Part shown: positions 8,988-18,930 of the stretch, in pieces
Layout of the letters: each line of letters opens with the position of its first letter
Position numbering within the stretch: the stretch's first letter is position 1
NCBI RefSeq assembly: GCF_001945365.1
Contig: NZ_MSTQ01000006.1
Coordinates: 248,001 to 312,000 of the forward strand
DNA: 64,000 nucleotides
Direction: 5' to 3'
Source: Pseudomonas reinekei
Lineage (GTDB): Bacteria; Pseudomonadota; Gammaproteobacteria; Pseudomonadales; Pseudomonadaceae
Position numbers and translations under genes: made by a program
Notes under the pieces: generated by a model
The model's input: only the letters and a program-made list of their open reading frames with translations
The model's database searches: none
Told to the model about the DNA's origin: nothing

Positions 8988-11900
8988 ATGGGTTTCAATC
9001 TTTCCGCGTGGGCGTTGCGCAACCGTCAGATCGTACTGTTCCTGATGCTCTTGCTGGCGATCGTTGGCGCACTGTCCTACACCAAACTCGGCCAAAGCGA
9101 AGACCCGCCGTTCACCTTCAAGGCCATGGTGATCCGCACCAACTGGCCGGGGGCGACCGCGCAGGAAGTCTCGCGCCAGGTCACCGAGCGCATTGAAAAG
9201 AAGCTGATGGAAACCGGCGAGTACGAGCGCATCGTTTCGTTCTCCCGCCCGGGCGAATCCCAGGTGACGTTCATTGCCCGCGACTCCATGCACTCGGTGG
9301 ACATCCCGGAACTCTGGTATCAGGTGCGCAAGAAGGTCAGCGACATCCGCCATACTTTGCCGCCGGGAATTCAAGGGCCGTTTTTCAACGATGAATTCGG
9401 CACCACCTTCGGCAACATCTACGCCCTCACCGGCGATGGATTCGACTACGCCGTGCTCAAGGATTACGCGGACCGCATTCAGATCCAGCTGCAACGGGTC
9501 AAGGATGTGGGCAAGGTCGAACTGCTCGGGCTGCAGGATGAAAAGATCTGGATCGAACTCTCCAACGTCAAACTCGCCACCCTCGGCTTGCCGTTGGCGG
9601 CGGTGCAGCAGGCGCTTGAAGAACAGAACGCGGTGTCCACCGCTGGCTTCTTCGAAACCAGCAGCGAGCGATTGCAGCTACGAGTCTCGGGGAATTTTCA
9701 GACAGTCGATGAGATAAGAAACTTTCCGATACGGGTCGGTGACCGGACCTTCCGCATCTCCGATGTGGCTGACGTGCGCCGTGGGTTCAACGATCCGCCG
9801 GCACCGCGCATGCGCTTCATGGCAGAGAACGCCATTGGACTTGCGGTAGCGATGAAGGACGGCGGCGACATCCTTGTGCTGGGCAAGGCACTGGAAGTCG
9901 AATTCGACCGCATCCAGAAAAACCTCCCGGCCGGGATGCAGTTGCGCAAGGTGTCCGATCAGCCCGCCGCCGTGAAAACCGGTGTCGGCGAGTTCGTCCA
10001 GGTACTGGTTGAAGCGCTGGCTATCGTGCTGCTGGTGAGCTTCTTCTCCCTTGGCGTGCGCACCGGCATGGTGGTGGCGCTGGCGATTCCGCTGGTGTTG
10101 GCGATGACCTTCGCCTGCATGTATTACCTGGGCATCGGTCTGCACAAGATTTCCCTCGGTGCGCTGGTGTTGGCCCTGGGCTTGCTGGTGGACGACGCGA
10201 TCATCGCCGTGGAAATGATGGCGATCAAAATGGAGCAGGGCTTCGACCGGATCAAAGCCGCGAGCTACGCCTGGACCAGCACCGCGTTCCCGATGCTCAC
10301 CGGCACGCTGATCACGGCGGCCGGTTTCCTGCCGATTGCCACGGCGCAGTCGGGCACAGGCGAATACACCCGCTCGATCTTCGAAGTGGTGACCATCGCG
10401 CTGTTGGCGTCGTGGGTGGCGGCGGTATTGTTTGTGCCTTATTTGGGGGAAAAACTCCTGCCGGATCTGGCGAAAATACACGCCGCCAAACACGGTGCCG
10501 GCCAACCCGATCCCTACGCTACGCCGTTTTATCAGCGTGTTCGGTGCCTGGTGGAATGGTGCGTCCGTTGGCGCAAAACCGTGATCACCGCGACCGTTGT
10601 GCTGTTCATTGCCTCCATCGTGCTGTTCCGCTTCGTACCGCAACAATTCTTCCCGGCATCCGGCCGTCTGGAACTGATGGTCGACCTGAAACTGGCCGAA
10701 GGCGCTTCCCTGAGCAACACCGCCGATGAGGTCAAGCGCCTCGAAGCACTGCTCAAGGACAAGGCCGGGATCGACAACTACGTGGCTTACGTGGGTACCG
10801 GTTCGCCGCGTTTCTACCTGCCACTGGATCAGCAACTGCCTGCGGCGAGCTTCGCCCAGTTTGTCGTGTTGGCGAAAACCATCGAGGAGCGCGAAAGCCT
10901 GCGCACCTGGCTGATCGCAACGCTCAACGAGCAATTCCCGACCTTGCGCTCACGGGTGACACGTCTGGAAAACGGTCCGCCGGTTGGCTATCCGGTGCAG
11001 TTCCGGGTCACGGGTGAACACATCGAGGAAGTCAGGGCGCTGGCGCGCAAAGTCGCGGCCAAGGTTCGCGAGAACCCGCACGTGTCCAACGTCCACCTGG
11101 ATTGGGAAGAACCGAGCAAAGTCGTCTATCTGAACATCGATCAGGACCGCGCCCGGGCGCTCGGCGTGAGCACGGCGAACCTGTCGAAGTTCCTGCAAAG
11201 CTCGCTGACCGGTTCCAGCGTCAGCCAGTACCGCGAAGACAACGAATTGATCGAGATCCTGTTGCGCGGCACCTTGCATGAGCGCACCGAGTTGTCGTTG
11301 CTGCCAAGCCTGGCGGTACCGACCGACAACGGTCGCAGCGTGGCGCTGTCGCAGATTGCGACGCTGGAGTACGGCTTTGAAGAGGGGGTGATCTGGCATC
11401 GCAACCGCCTGCCGAACGTCACCGTTCGTGCCGATATTTATGGCAAGGAGCAACCGGCGACGCTGGTGCAGCAGATCATGCCGACGCTCGATCCGATTCG
11501 CGCTGAATTGCCGGATGGCTATTTGCTGGATGTGGGTGGCACCGTCGAGGATTCGGCCCGCGGGCAGAACTCGGTGAAGGCGGGCGTGCCGTTGTTCATC
11601 GTGGTGGTGCTGACCTTGCTGATGCTGCAGTTGCGCAGCTTCTCGCGCACGGCGATGGTGTTTCTGACGGCACCGTTGGGGCTGATCGGGGTGACGCTGT
11701 TCTTGATGGTGTTCCGTCAGCCGTTCGGTTTTGTCGCGATGCTCGGGACCATCGCATTGTCCGGAATGATCATGCGTAACTCGGTGATTCTGGTGGATCA
11801 GATCGAGCAGGATATCGCGGCGGGGCTCAAGCCCTGGGAGGCGATTATCGAGGCAACGGTGCGGCGGTTCCGGCCGATCGTGTTGACGGCGCTGGCGGCG

Positions 11901-12053
11901 GTTCTGGCGATGATTCCGCTGTCGCGCAGCGTGTTTTTCGGGCCGATGGCGGTGGCGATCATGGGCGGGCTGATTGTGGCGACGGCGTTGACGCTACTGT
12001 TTTTGCCGGCGCTCTATGCAGCCTGGTTTCGGGTCAAGAAAGAACCGGTTTGA
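8988..12053 (+). CDS. mexK: RND-family inner-membrane efflux transporter, MexK-like
   Basis: 1,021-residue proton/drug antiporter of the AcrB/MexB family. It has the first transmembrane helix at 14-32, a large periplasmic loop, the helix-4 motif GLLVDDAIIAVEMM with proton-relay aspartates D402 and D403, a second membrane block (about 530-550), a second periplasmic loop, and C-terminal helices containing GMIMRNSVILVDQIEQD and the ending FLPALYAAWFRVKKEP. No outer-membrane channel gene follows; the P. aeruginosa MexJK pair likewise borrows OprM or OpmH encoded elsewhere. Substrates there include triclosan and erythromycin; substrates here are inferred only. Confidence 0.93.
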   Translation: MGFNLSAWALRNRQIVLFLMLLLAIVGALSYTKLGQSEDPPFTFKAMVIRTNWPGATAQEVSRQVTERIEKKLMETGEYERIVSFSRPGESQVTFIARDSMHSVDIPELWYQVRKKVSDIRHTLPPGIQGPFFNDEFGTTFGNIYALTGDGFDYAVLKDYADRIQIQLQRVKDVGKVELLGLQDEKIWIELSNVKLATLGLPLAAVQQALEEQNAVSTAGFFETSSERLQLRVSGNFQTVDEIRNFPIRVGDRTFRISDVADVRRGFNDPPAPRMRFMAENAIGLAVAMKDGGDILVLGKALEVEFDRIQKNLPAGMQLRKVSDQPAAVKTGVGEFVQVLVEALAIVLLVSFFSLGVRTGMVVALAIPLVLAMTFACMYYLGIGLHKISLGALVLALGLLVDDAIIAVEMMAIKMEQGFDRIKAASYAWTSTAFPMLTGTLITAAGFLPIATAQSGTGEYTRSIFEVVTIALLASWVAAVLFVPYLGEKLLPDLAKIHAAKHGAGQPDPYATPFYQRVRCLVEWCVRWRKTVITATVVLFIASIVLFRFVPQQFFPASGRLELMVDLKLAEGASLSNTADEVKRLEALLKDKAGIDNYVAYVGTGSPRFYLPLDQQLPAASFAQFVVLAKTIEERESLRTWLIATLNEQFPTLRSRVTRLENGPPVGYPVQFRVTGEHIEEVRALARKVAAKVRENPHVSNVHLDWEEPSKVVYLNIDQDRARALGVSTANLSKFLQSSLTGSSVSQYREDNELIEILLRGTLHERTELSLLPSLAVPTDNGRSVALSQIATLEYGFEEGVIWHRNRLPNVTVRADIYGKEQPATLVQQIMPTLDPIRAELPDGYLLDVGGTVEDSARGQNSVKAGVPLFIVVVLTLLMLQLRSFSRTAMVFLTAPLGLIGVTLFLMVFRQPFGFVAMLGTIALSGMIMRNSVILVDQIEQDIAAGLKPWEAIIEATVRRFRPIVLTALAAVLAMIPLSRSVFFGPMAVAIMGGLIVATALTLLFLPALYAAWFRVKKEPV

Positions 12054-12074
12054 TGGTTGGAGCGTGTGCACCTG

Positions 12075-12105
12075 CAGGAGCTGACGCAGTCAGCGGCAGC
12101 TCCTG
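12075..12105. terminator. Hairpin between convergent mexK and DUF4197 gene
   Basis: CAGGAGCTG (12075-12083) pairs with CAGCTCCTG (12097-12105); an inner CTGAC/GTCAG is possible too. It resembles half a REP element and probably stops transcription from either side, though T-tracts are poor. Confidence 0.5.
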
Positions 12106-12128
12106 TTACAGGGGATCGGTGTTGATAT

Positions 12129-12818
12129 TTACAGGGTACCAAACACCTTCTTCGCCAAACTGGTCGCCGCAGCCGCCGGGTTCTGGCGGATGGTTTCTTC
12201 CTGTTTGCCGATCATCTCGAACAGGCCATTCAGCGCTTGTTCGGTGACGTAGCTTTCGATGTTGGCATTTTTGGTATCGATCACGCCCATGGTTGCGGCT
12301 TGCCCGGCGAACGAGTTGTACTGCTTGGCCAGGCCCACCTGGTCGGTGGCCTGCTTGACGATCGGCAGGAACTTGGCGCGGATCTGTTCGCGGCTGGTTT
12401 TGTTCAGGTATTGCGTAGCCGAATCGTTGCCGCCGCCGAGGATGCCCTTGGCGTCTTCCACGGACATTTTCTTCACTGCATCGACGAGGATCGGCTGGGC
12501 CTGGGTCACGGCGGTTTCAGCGGCTTTGTTCATGCTGATTTCCAGCTGATCGACCTGGTCGCCCATGCCGAACTGTTTCATTTTGCTGGCGACCTTGCCC
12601 AGCTTGCCCGGCAGCTCGATTTTCACATCCGGGTTGTTGCTGAAACCACCTGGAGTGCCGAGTTGTTTCACGGCCAGTTGTGCGCCTTGGGTCAAGGCGT
12701 CCTTGAGCCCGCCGGTGGCGTCTTTTTGCGACAGGTCGCTGAGGGACAGCGCCAGGGCACTGGCGGAAATCATCAAACCTGCACACAGGCCGGCGAAGCG
12801 TAGGGTTGGGCGGAACAT
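12129..12818 (-). CDS. DUF4197 domain exported protein
   Basis: 229 residues with an N-terminal signal peptide (hydrophobic core LRFAGLCAGLMISASALA, cleavage probably after ALA near residue 23). The mature part is helical, with LKDALTQGAQLAVKQLGTPGGF and DAKGILGGGNDSATQYLNKTSR, the hallmarks of DUF4197, whose function is unknown. The ATG at 12818 is preferred over an upstream start at 12845 because AAAAGGAAG precedes it and the signal peptide begins MFRPTLRF. It is the last gene of a minus-strand run after plsB and a lipoprotein gene, so it is likely an envelope component. Confidence 0.88.
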   Translation of the reverse strand: MFRPTLRFAGLCAGLMISASALALSLSDLSQKDATGGLKDALTQGAQLAVKQLGTPGGFSNNPDVKIELPGKLGKVASKMKQFGMGDQVDQLEISMNKAAETAVTQAQPILVDAVKKMSVEDAKGILGGGNDSATQYLNKTSREQIRAKFLPIVKQATDQVGLAKQYNSFAGQAATMGVIDTKNANIESYVTEQALNGLFEMIGKQEETIRQNPAAAATSLAKKVFGTL

Positions 12819-12845
12819 GGCAACTTCCTTTTTCGAGAAAGACAC

Positions 12846-13244
12846 TCAGCGGGCCGGGTCGACACGGACCTTCACTGGCTGTGGATCGGTACCGTCCAGG
12901 CGCACGGCATGATTTTCGGTGGTAATGAACATCAACTGACCGTCGACCTCAATGCGGGCACTGACTGAGTAACGGTGGTCAGGTTCTATCTTCAGCGGGT
13001 CGTAGCTGAGATGGAACGCCAATGGTACCTGACCTTTTACCGGGCCTCGTTGTTCGTCGATGACCTTCGCCGGGGCGTCGGCGAGGGAGATGTCCTGCAG
13101 GCTGACGCTGAGGGTCGCGTTCGGTGGCAGGGCGATGCGTTGCAGGTAGAAAACCTCGCCATCGAGGCTGGCTTTGGCGGCGGGATGCATGGATTGGCAG
13201 GCTCCCAGTAGAGCAGTCATGGCCAATAGCGAAAGTTTTTTCAC
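12846..13244 (-). CDS. YbaY-family lipoprotein
   Basis: 132 residues starting at GTG 13244, preceded by AAGGAG about 7 bases upstream; a longer reading from 13286 would run into a REP palindrome and is rejected. The signal peptide VKKLSLLAMTALLGAC ends in a lipobox with the cysteine at residue 16. The rest is a beta-sandwich of the YbaY/type III secretion pilotin-like family, with LPPNATLSVSLQDISLADAPAKVI and IEPDHRYSVSARIEVDG. The lipid anchor places it in the envelope. The DUF4197 gene follows 27 bases later on the same strand. Confidence 0.88.
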   Translation of the reverse strand: MKKLSLLAMTALLGACQSMHPAAKASLDGEVFYLQRIALPPNATLSVSLQDISLADAPAKVIDEQRGPVKGQVPLAFHLSYDPLKIEPDHRYSVSARIEVDGQLMFITTENHAVRLDGTDPQPVKVRVDPAR

Positions 13245-13263
13245 TGGAGAACTCCTTTCAAAA

Positions 13264-13283
13264 TGGGAGCAGGCTTGCTCCCA
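13264..13283. repeat. Single REP-like palindrome
   Basis: TGGGAGCA and TGCTCCCA form an inverted repeat in the 51-base gap between plsB and the YbaY-type gene. Confidence 0.65.
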
Positions 13284-13295
13284 CATGTTTTTGCG

Positions 13296-15797
13296 TCAGG
13301 GCTCGGGCTGCACGGCAGGCTGGTCCGCCGCATCTTCACTGCGATGCAACGCCACCTGACGGATCGACAAGCGAATCTCCGCTGGCAGTACCCGTTTGGC
13401 TGCACCTTCGGCCAGTTCGCCGAGCAATTCGTGATAACTCAGCTTGCCGGCTTCATCGCGCTTGAGCACGTCGAGATCGAGCAGGGTCTGGATGAAGTGG
13501 CGGAACAGGCTCTTGTCGAAGAACTCCGGGGCGTTCAAACCATGCAGGATCGACAGGCGCTGGGCCATGACCGTACACAGGTCTTCCAGCTCTTCGGCAC
13601 TGATGCTGTTCTGGCCGCTGTTGAGCAGCAGGGACACGGTCATGTAGAAGCGCTGCAAGGTCTGGGCGATGCTCTTCGACAGCAGGGTCAGCAGAACGAA
13701 ATGCCGCGAACTTGGTGCCGGACGCAGGTAGACGTCGTTCTCGAAACGCAGCAGGCCTTGCTCGACGAACGCTTCCAGCCATTGATCGATCACCGCATCG
13801 AGCTCTTCCAGCGACCAGCGAATGAACAGCTCCGCCTGCAGGTAGGGATACAGTGCGCGGGTGTAGCGCAGGATCTGCTCGCGGCTCATGCGCGACGCAC
13901 TCTGGAAGAAGCTCGCCAGCAGCGCCGGCAGCGCGAAGATGTGCAGCACGTTGTTGCGGTAGTAGGTCATCAGGACGGCGTTCTGCTCATCCAGATACAG
14001 AATCTTGCCCAGCGCATCGCTCTGCTCGGACAGCAAGTCCATGTCCTTGACGTGTTCGATCAGCGCGCGACCGTCGCCTTCCGGCAACGTGGTGTGCGGT
14101 GAGTACGGCACCTTGCGCAACAGCGCCAGATACAAGTCCAGCACCCGCGCCATCGCGCGGTCATCCAGGGCCAGGCGGCTGGTGGACAGCAGCGCCAGCG
14201 CGACCAGGTTCACCGGATTGATCGCCGCCGCTTCGTTGAGATGCTGTGCGACTTTCTCGCCAAGGCGGTTGGTGGTTTCGTTGAGCCAGGCTGGTTTGAA
14301 CTGTGGGCCGAGTTCCTGTTGGCGCCAGTCGGGTTGCTCGCTGTCGAGGAATTGCGCCAGTTTGATCGGCTCACCGAAGTTCACCGCCACCTGGCCGAAA
14401 CGCTGCTTGAGGGCGCCGATCACTTTGAAAATATCGAAGATCGATTCTTTCTTTTTGCTCGCACCGCGCAACTCGCCCAGGTAGGTCCGGCCTTCCAGCA
14501 CGCGCTCATAGCCGATGTACACCGGCACGAAGACGATCGGCATGCGTGAGGAGCGCAGGAAGCTGCGCAGGGTGATCGCGAGCATCCCGGTTTTCGGTTG
14601 CAGCATGCGACCGGTGCGGGAGCGACCGCCCTCGACGAAGTATTCCACCGGGAAACCCTTGGTGAACAGGGTATGCAGGTATTCGTTGAACACCGAGGTG
14701 TAGAGCGGGTTGCCCTTGAACGTGCGGCGCATGAAGAACGCACCGCCACGGCGCAGCAGGCTGCCGATCACCGGCATGTTCAGGTTGATCCCGGCGGCAA
14801 TGTGCGGCGGGGTCAGGCCGTTGCGGAACAGCAGATAGGAGAGCAGCAGGTAGTCGATGTGGCTCCGGTGGCACGGCACGTAGATCACTTCGTGACCCTG
14901 GGCGACCTGCTGCACACCTTCGATGTGGTTGACCTTGATGCCGTCGTAGATCTTGTTCCAGAACCAGCTCAGCACCACTTCGAGGAAACGAATGGCCGTG
15001 TAGGTGTAGTCCGAGGCGATCTCGTTGCCGTAGCGCAGGGCCTGGGCCTTGGCTTTCTCCGGCGAGATGTTCTCGCGCTCGGCCTCATCGAGGATCGCTT
15101 GCCTGACCAATGGCTGATTGAGCAGACCTTTGACCAGGTTGCGCCGGTGGGAAATGTCCGGGCCAATGACGGCGGCTTTCAGGTTGCGAAAGTGCACCCG
15201 CAGGATGCGTTGGGCCATGCGCACGGTGCGCTCGTGACCCTTGTTGTGCTCGATCAGTTCGCGCAAGTGAATCGGCGCGGAGAACTGCACGCGGGTCTTG
15301 CGCCCCAGTACGATGATGCTGAGCAGGCGCCGCAAGCGGCCGGTGACGGCCCAGCTGTCGGCGAACAACAGTTTCCACGGACTCGATTCGCTGTCGGGCG
15401 ACTGGCCCCAGAACACGCTGACCGGAATGATCTGCGCGTCTTCGGCGGCGTTCTGGCTCAAGGCGCTGACCAGCCGGGTCAGGGCCGGCGGTGCGCCGCG
15501 CTTGTCCTGGCGGCCAAGCCAGTCGGGATCGGGTGTCAGGTAGAAGAACGCCGCAGGTTCCAGCAGATTGCCCACCGATACGGGCAGCACCGGGCGCGGC
15601 AGACCGGCCTTGGTGCATTCGGTGTCGACCACGGCAAGGTCGGTCAGCGAAGGGTTTTGCAGGACGTAGAACACCGGGCGACTGCGGTCGAGGTTGAGGG
15701 TGAACGACGACTGGTTGATCGTCTCCGAGCGAACCCAGAGGTACAACAGTCGGCGCAGGGTGCCAAACACAAGACGGCGGAACGGGGAGCGGGTCAT
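13296..15797 (-). CDS. plsB: Glycerol-3-phosphate 1-O-acyltransferase PlsB
   Basis: Membrane-associated enzyme that acylates sn-glycerol-3-phosphate at position 1, the first step of phospholipid synthesis. It has 833 residues, the size of the long PlsB class. The acyltransferase block I HRSHID is at 310-315 (catalytic H and D), and block [12 protein letters not shown] at 389-397 binds the glycerol phosphate. [16 protein letters not shown] follows as block IV. Two lower-conservation regions flank the core. It lies on the minus strand upstream of two envelope-protein genes and divergent from a cold-shock gene. Confidence 0.97.
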   Translation of the reverse strand: MTRSPFRRLVFGTLRRLLYLWVRSETINQSSFTLNLDRSRPVFYVLQNPSLTDLAVVDTECTKAGLPRPVLPVSVGNLLEPAAFFYLTPDPDWLGRQDKRGAPPALTRLVSALSQNAAEDAQIIPVSVFWGQSPDSESSPWKLLFADSWAVTGRLRRLLSIIVLGRKTRVQFSAPIHLRELIEHNKGHERTVRMAQRILRVHFRNLKAAVIGPDISHRRNLVKGLLNQPLVRQAILDEAERENISPEKAKAQALRYGNEIASDYTYTAIRFLEVVLSWFWNKIYDGIKVNHIEGVQQVAQGHEVIYVPCHRSHIDYLLLSYLLFRNGLTPPHIAAGINLNMPVIGSLLRRGGAFFMRRTFKGNPLYTSVFNEYLHTLFTKGFPVEYFVEGGRSRTGRMLQPKTGMLAITLRSFLRSSRMPIVFVPVYIGYERVLEGRTYLGELRGASKKKESIFDIFKVIGALKQRFGQVAVNFGEPIKLAQFLDSEQPDWRQQELGPQFKPAWLNETTNRLGEKVAQHLNEAAAINPVNLVALALLSTSRLALDDRAMARVLDLYLALLRKVPYSPHTTLPEGDGRALIEHVKDMDLLSEQSDALGKILYLDEQNAVLMTYYRNNVLHIFALPALLASFFQSASRMSREQILRYTRALYPYLQAELFIRWSLEELDAVIDQWLEAFVEQGLLRFENDVYLRPAPSSRHFVLLTLLSKSIAQTLQRFYMTVSLLLNSGQNSISAEELEDLCTVMAQRLSILHGLNAPEFFDKSLFRHFIQTLLDLDVLKRDEAGKLSYHELLGELAEGAAKRVLPAEIRLSIRQVALHRSEDAADQPAVQPEP

Positions 15798-15899
15798 ACG
15801 GCTTCTGCATGAGTGAATAAAACCGAGCGTTTGCTCGGGAGGGCGATAGTGTGCCGGATTCGTCGAAAATCGGCAAAAAAGCAGTCAACCAATCTGTAG

Positions 15900-15927
15900 T
15901 TGAGAGTTTCTGTGCCTGTCATATACT
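15900..15927 (+). promoter_or_regulatory. Promoter for the cold-shock gene
   Basis: TTGAGA at 15900-15905 and TATACT at 15922-15927 with a 16-base spacer, 34 bases before the ATG. AAGGGGG near 15949 is the ribosome-binding site. Confidence 0.5.
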
Positions 15928-15961
15928 CGGCCGCTCAAAATAAAAACAAGGGGGTACTGAC

Positions 15962-16171
15962 ATGGCTACGCGCGAAACCGGCAATGTGAAGTGGTTCAAC
16001 GACGCCAAGGGCTACGGCTTTATTCAACGCGAGGACGGGGTGGACGTGTTCGTGCATTACCGCGCGATTCGCGGTGAAGGCCACCGTTCGCTGACCGAAG
16101 GCCAGCAGGTTGAATATGCGGTGGTGACCGGCGAGAAGGGCTTGCAGGCCGAAGACGTCGTCGGCTTGTAA
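15962..16171 (+). CDS. Cold-shock domain protein (CspA family)
   Basis: 69-residue single-domain nucleic-acid chaperone that binds single-stranded RNA and DNA. The fold begins [16 protein letters not shown] with RNP1 KGYGFI at 16-21 and RNP2 VFVHY at 29-33. The 33rd residue and the segment [17 protein letters not shown] are those of the CspD/CspA-like pseudomonad group. The leader is short, so it may not be controlled by a long cold-responsive 5' UTR like E. coli cspA. It is followed by a head-out REP doublet. Confidence 0.93.
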   Translation: MATRETGNVKWFNDAKGYGFIQREDGVDVFVHYRAIRGEGHRSLTEGQQVEYAVVTGEKGLQAEDVVGL

Positions 16172-16179
16172 GAAGACCT

Positions 16180-16258
16180 TGTAGGAGCTGGCTTGCCAGC
16201 GATGACGGAGTGTCAGGCAGACGGCGTCGTCATGATCGCCAGCAAGCCGGCTCCTACA
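16180..16258. repeat. REP doublet (REPIN)
   Basis: Forward REP TGTAGGAGCTGGCTTGCC.. (16180-16203) and inverted REP ..GGCTCCTACA (16235-16258) match at 21 of 24 positions when reverse-complemented, separated by 31 bases. The whole unit can fold into a long hairpin downstream of csp. Confidence 0.85.
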
Positions 16259-16277
16259 GGTTTAAGTTGCTCTCGGA

Positions 16278-16655
16278 TTACGCGGTTTTCCAGGTGATCT
16301 CTTCTTCACCATCGGCGCTGATGCGAATCCAGCGATCCGCCGTCTCTTCACCTTCTTCCTCGACCCAGCTGCCCGGCGCGCAACGCACTTCGACGTTCAG
16401 TGCGGCAAACGCAGCGCGGGCGCAAGCGATGTCGTCTTCCCACGGCGTCTGGTCGCTTTCCAGGTACAGGCTGTTCCACTTTCCTACGGCTTTTGGTAAC
16501 CAGGTCACCGGCACGTTACCGGCCTTGCATTTGTAGGTCTGGCCTTTCTGGACCCAGTCCGTGCACGGACCCAACGCGGCACCGAGCCAGGCCGAGATGG
16601 CTTTGTGGTCGACGTCGGCGTCTTTCAGGTAAATTTCGATATCGGGTTGGCGCAT
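16278..16655 (-). CDS. Conserved hypothetical protein, 125 aa
   Basis: Function not recognised. The start is ATG 16655, with GAGGA a few bases upstream, giving MRQPDIEIYLKDADVDHKAI; the longer reading to 16727 lacks support. Features are SAWLGAALGPC, KGQTYKCKAGNVPVTWLPKAVGKWNSLYLESD and an acidic stretch VEEEGEETADRW. There is no signal peptide or membrane helix, so it is probably cytoplasmic. It lies between csp and rlmA; I recall an equivalent small gene in the same order in P. aeruginosa. Confidence 0.8.
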   Translation of the reverse strand: MRQPDIEIYLKDADVDHKAISAWLGAALGPCTDWVQKGQTYKCKAGNVPVTWLPKAVGKWNSLYLESDQTPWEDDIACARAAFAALNVEVRCAPGSWVEEEGEETADRWIRISADGEEEITWKTA

Positions 16656-16706
16656 GGATGTCCTCACTGCGTGTCTGAAAAATCCATTCGCGGATTTAGC
16701 CGGCCC

Positions 16707-16720
16707 CGGGCACGTGCCCG
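16707..16720. other. Short perfect palindrome
   Basis: CGGGCACGTGCCCG, a 14-base palindrome in the 76-base gap between rlmA and the 125-residue protein gene. It lacks a T-tract, so it is an uncertain terminator or a protein site. Confidence 0.3.
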
Positions 16721-16731
16721 AGGTCAAAGGG

Positions 16732-17541
16732 TTATTGAAGAACGAAGTAATCGTAGCGCATCGATACGGTGGTCTCGAACGGCTCGACCTGCTCGATCAC
16801 CGCCGCACGACGCTCGGCGCTGGCGCGCCAGCCGTGGGGTGTCATCGCCAACAGGTTGGCGCGGTCCTGGCCACTGACCAGCGTCAGCTTGAACGTCAGC
16901 GTCTCGCTGTGCGCCAGGGTCATGCCTTCCGGCACCAGGTCCAGGTGCTTGTCGTCAATGTATTCACGGACTTCGTCGTACAGACGCTCACGCAATTCCA
17001 TCAGGTGGCCGCTGGTCGGTCCAACTTTCATCAGACCGCCGCCGGGGCTGAGCAGGCGTTTCGCTTCATCCCAGTCCAGCGGACTGAAAACACTGGCCAG
17101 GAACTGGCAGCTACCAGAAGCCAATGGCACCCGTGCCATGCTGGCGATCAACCAGGTCAGTTTCGGATTGCGTTTGCAGGCGCGTTTGACTGCTTCGCGG
17201 GAAATGTCCAGGGCGTAGCCTTCGGCATCCGGCAAGGCATCGGCGATTTGCGCGGTGTAGTAACCCTCGCCACAACCGATGTCGAGCCAGCGTTGCGGCG
17301 CATAGCTCGCCGCCAACTCGGCCAGACGCTTGGCCACCGGCGCGTAGTGCCCGGCGTTCAGGAAGTCGCGGCGGGCTTCGACCATCGCCTGGTTATCCCC
17401 GGGGTCACGGCTGTTCTTGTGCTGCACTGGCAACAGGTTCAGGTAACCCTGACGCGCGCGGTCGAAACGATGCCCGGCGGGGCAGGCCACGCCGTTGTCC
17501 ACCGCGTTGAGCGGTTCGCTGCAGATCGGACACGCGAGCAT
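16732..17541 (-). CDS. rlmA: 23S rRNA (guanine745-N1)-methyltransferase
   Basis: Methylates N1 of G745 in helix 35 of 23S rRNA. It has 269 residues. A zinc-binding N-terminus has C4, C7, C20 and H24 (CPIC..CPAGH), followed by QGYLNLLP and the SAM motif WLDIGCGEGYYT (85-96), and the post-motif ASVFSPLDWDEAKRLLSPGG. Its ATG overlaps the dapE stop by one base (TGATG), so the two are translationally coupled. Also known as rrmA. Confidence 0.95.
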   Translation of the reverse strand: MLACPICSEPLNAVDNGVACPAGHRFDRARQGYLNLLPVQHKNSRDPGDNQAMVEARRDFLNAGHYAPVAKRLAELAASYAPQRWLDIGCGEGYYTAQIADALPDAEGYALDISREAVKRACKRNPKLTWLIASMARVPLASGSCQFLASVFSPLDWDEAKRLLSPGGGLMKVGPTSGHLMELRERLYDEVREYIDDKHLDLVPEGMTLAHSETLTFKLTLVSGQDRANLLAMTPHGWRASAERRAAVIEQVEPFETTVSMRYDYFVLQ

Positions 17542-18692
17542 CAGGCGAGCAACTTGATCAGGGTCTGATAGTAGATTTCGGTCAGCACATCGAGGTCGGC
17601 CGCCAATACCCGCTCGTTGACCTGGTGGATGGTGGCGTTGACCGGCCCCAACTCAACCACTTGCGTGCCCATGGTCGCAATAAAACGCCCGTCGGAAGTG
17701 CCACCGCTGGTGGACGCTTTGGTCTCGCGGCCCGTGATGTCCTTGATGCTCGACGACACCGCGTCGAGCAGTGCGCCTGGTTCGGTGAGGAACGGCAGGC
17801 CGGACAGAGCCCAGTCGATGTGCCAGTCCAGGGCGTGCTTGTCGAGGATGTCGGCGACGCGCTTTTGCAGGCCTTCAACGGTGGACTCGGTGGAAAAGCG
17901 GAAGTTGAACACCGCCACCAGGTCACCCGGAATCACGTTGGTCGCGCCGGTGCCGGAATTGAGGTTGGAGATCTGGAAACTGGTCGGCGGGAAGAAATCG
18001 TTGCCGTGGTCCCAGTGCTCGGCGGCCAGTTCGGCCAGTGCCGGGGCAGCGAGGTGGATCGGGTTTTTCGCCAGGTGCGGATAAGCCACATGGCCCTGCT
18101 TGCCGCGCACGGTCAGCCTGGCGCCGAGGGAGCCGCGACGACCGTTCTTTACCACGTCGCCCACCAGCGTGGTGCTCGACGGTTCGCCGACGATGCACCA
18201 GTCCAGACGCTCCTTGCGCGCCGCCAGACGTTCAACCACAGCCTTGGTGCCGTGATGCGCCGGGCCTTCTTCGTCGCTGGTGATCAGGAACGCGACCTTG
18301 CCCTTGTGATCCGGGTAGTCGGCGACAAAGCGCTCGGCGGCCACGGTCATCGATGCCAGGCTGCCTTTCATGTCCGCCGCGCCACGGCCGCAGAGCATGC
18401 CGTGTTCGTCGATCAGCGCGTTGAACGGGTCGATCTGCCAGGCGGCTACCGGGCCGGTCGGCACTACGTCGGTGTGGCCGGCGAAGCACAGCACCGGGCC
18501 GTCGTGTTTGCCGTGGGTGGCCCAGAAGTTATCCACATCTTCGATGCGCATCGGCTCGAGTGCAAAACCGGCATCGCCCAGGCGCTGCATCATCTGCTTC
18601 TGGCAATCGGCGTCGACCGGCGTCACGGACGGACGGCGGATCAGGTCGATGGCGAGTTGGAGGGTCGGCGAAAGGTCGGCGTGGGCCGTCAT
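17541..18692 (-). CDS. dapE: Succinyl-diaminopimelate desuccinylase
   Basis: Zinc hydrolase releasing LL-diaminopimelate from N-succinyl-LL-DAP in lysine and peptidoglycan precursor synthesis. It has 383 residues and an M20 fold. Metal ligands are visible in AGHTDVVP (H73), GRGAADMKG (D107) and SDEEGPA (catalytic E141, ligand E142), and near the end in [10 protein letters not shown]. The dimerisation domain (about 180-295) lies in the middle. Its stop overlaps the rlmA start. dapD and dapC are also in this window. Confidence 0.97.
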   Translation of the reverse strand: MTAHADLSPTLQLAIDLIRRPSVTPVDADCQKQMMQRLGDAGFALEPMRIEDVDNFWATHGKHDGPVLCFAGHTDVVPTGPVAAWQIDPFNALIDEHGMLCGRGAADMKGSLASMTVAAERFVADYPDHKGKVAFLITSDEEGPAHHGTKAVVERLAARKERLDWCIVGEPSSTTLVGDVVKNGRRGSLGARLTVRGKQGHVAYPHLAKNPIHLAAPALAELAAEHWDHGNDFFPPTSFQISNLNSGTGATNVIPGDLVAVFNFRFSTESTVEGLQKRVADILDKHALDWHIDWALSGLPFLTEPGALLDAVSSSIKDITGRETKASTSGGTSDGRFIATMGTQVVELGPVNATIHQVNERVLAADLDVLTEIYYQTLIKLLA

Positions 18693-18733
18693 GGAAAACT
18701 CCGGAAATCATGGAATATGGGCTTGGGGATGCA

Positions 18734-18823
18734 TGTGGGAGCGAGCCTGCTCGCGAAAGCAGTGTGTCAGTCACTCTGAACATTGATTGTGACAACGCAT
18801 TCGCGAGCAGGCTCGCTCCCACA
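18734..18823. repeat. REP doublet (REPIN)
   Basis: Forward REP TGTGGGAGCGAGCCTGC.. (18734-18756) and its near-perfect inverted copy (18801-18823), separated by 44 bases, upstream of dapE and downstream of ndvB. Confidence 0.88.
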
Positions 18824-18930
18824 GGTCTCGGGTTCGGATGGAAACCGCACGCCGCCAAGCCCTGCAAAATGGCGGTTATCTTAAAGCAAAACGGCGACCA
18901 TTGGCCGCCGTTTAGTGCATCCGCCGATAT

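Noticed and set aside
14598..15812. 404-codon plus-strand frame opposite plsB
   Set aside because: Shadow of plsB; low-complexity, rich in V, Q, E and D with no domain.
16654..17568. 304-codon plus-strand frame opposite rlmA
   Set aside because: Antisense shadow of rlmA, whose zinc and SAM motifs are clear.
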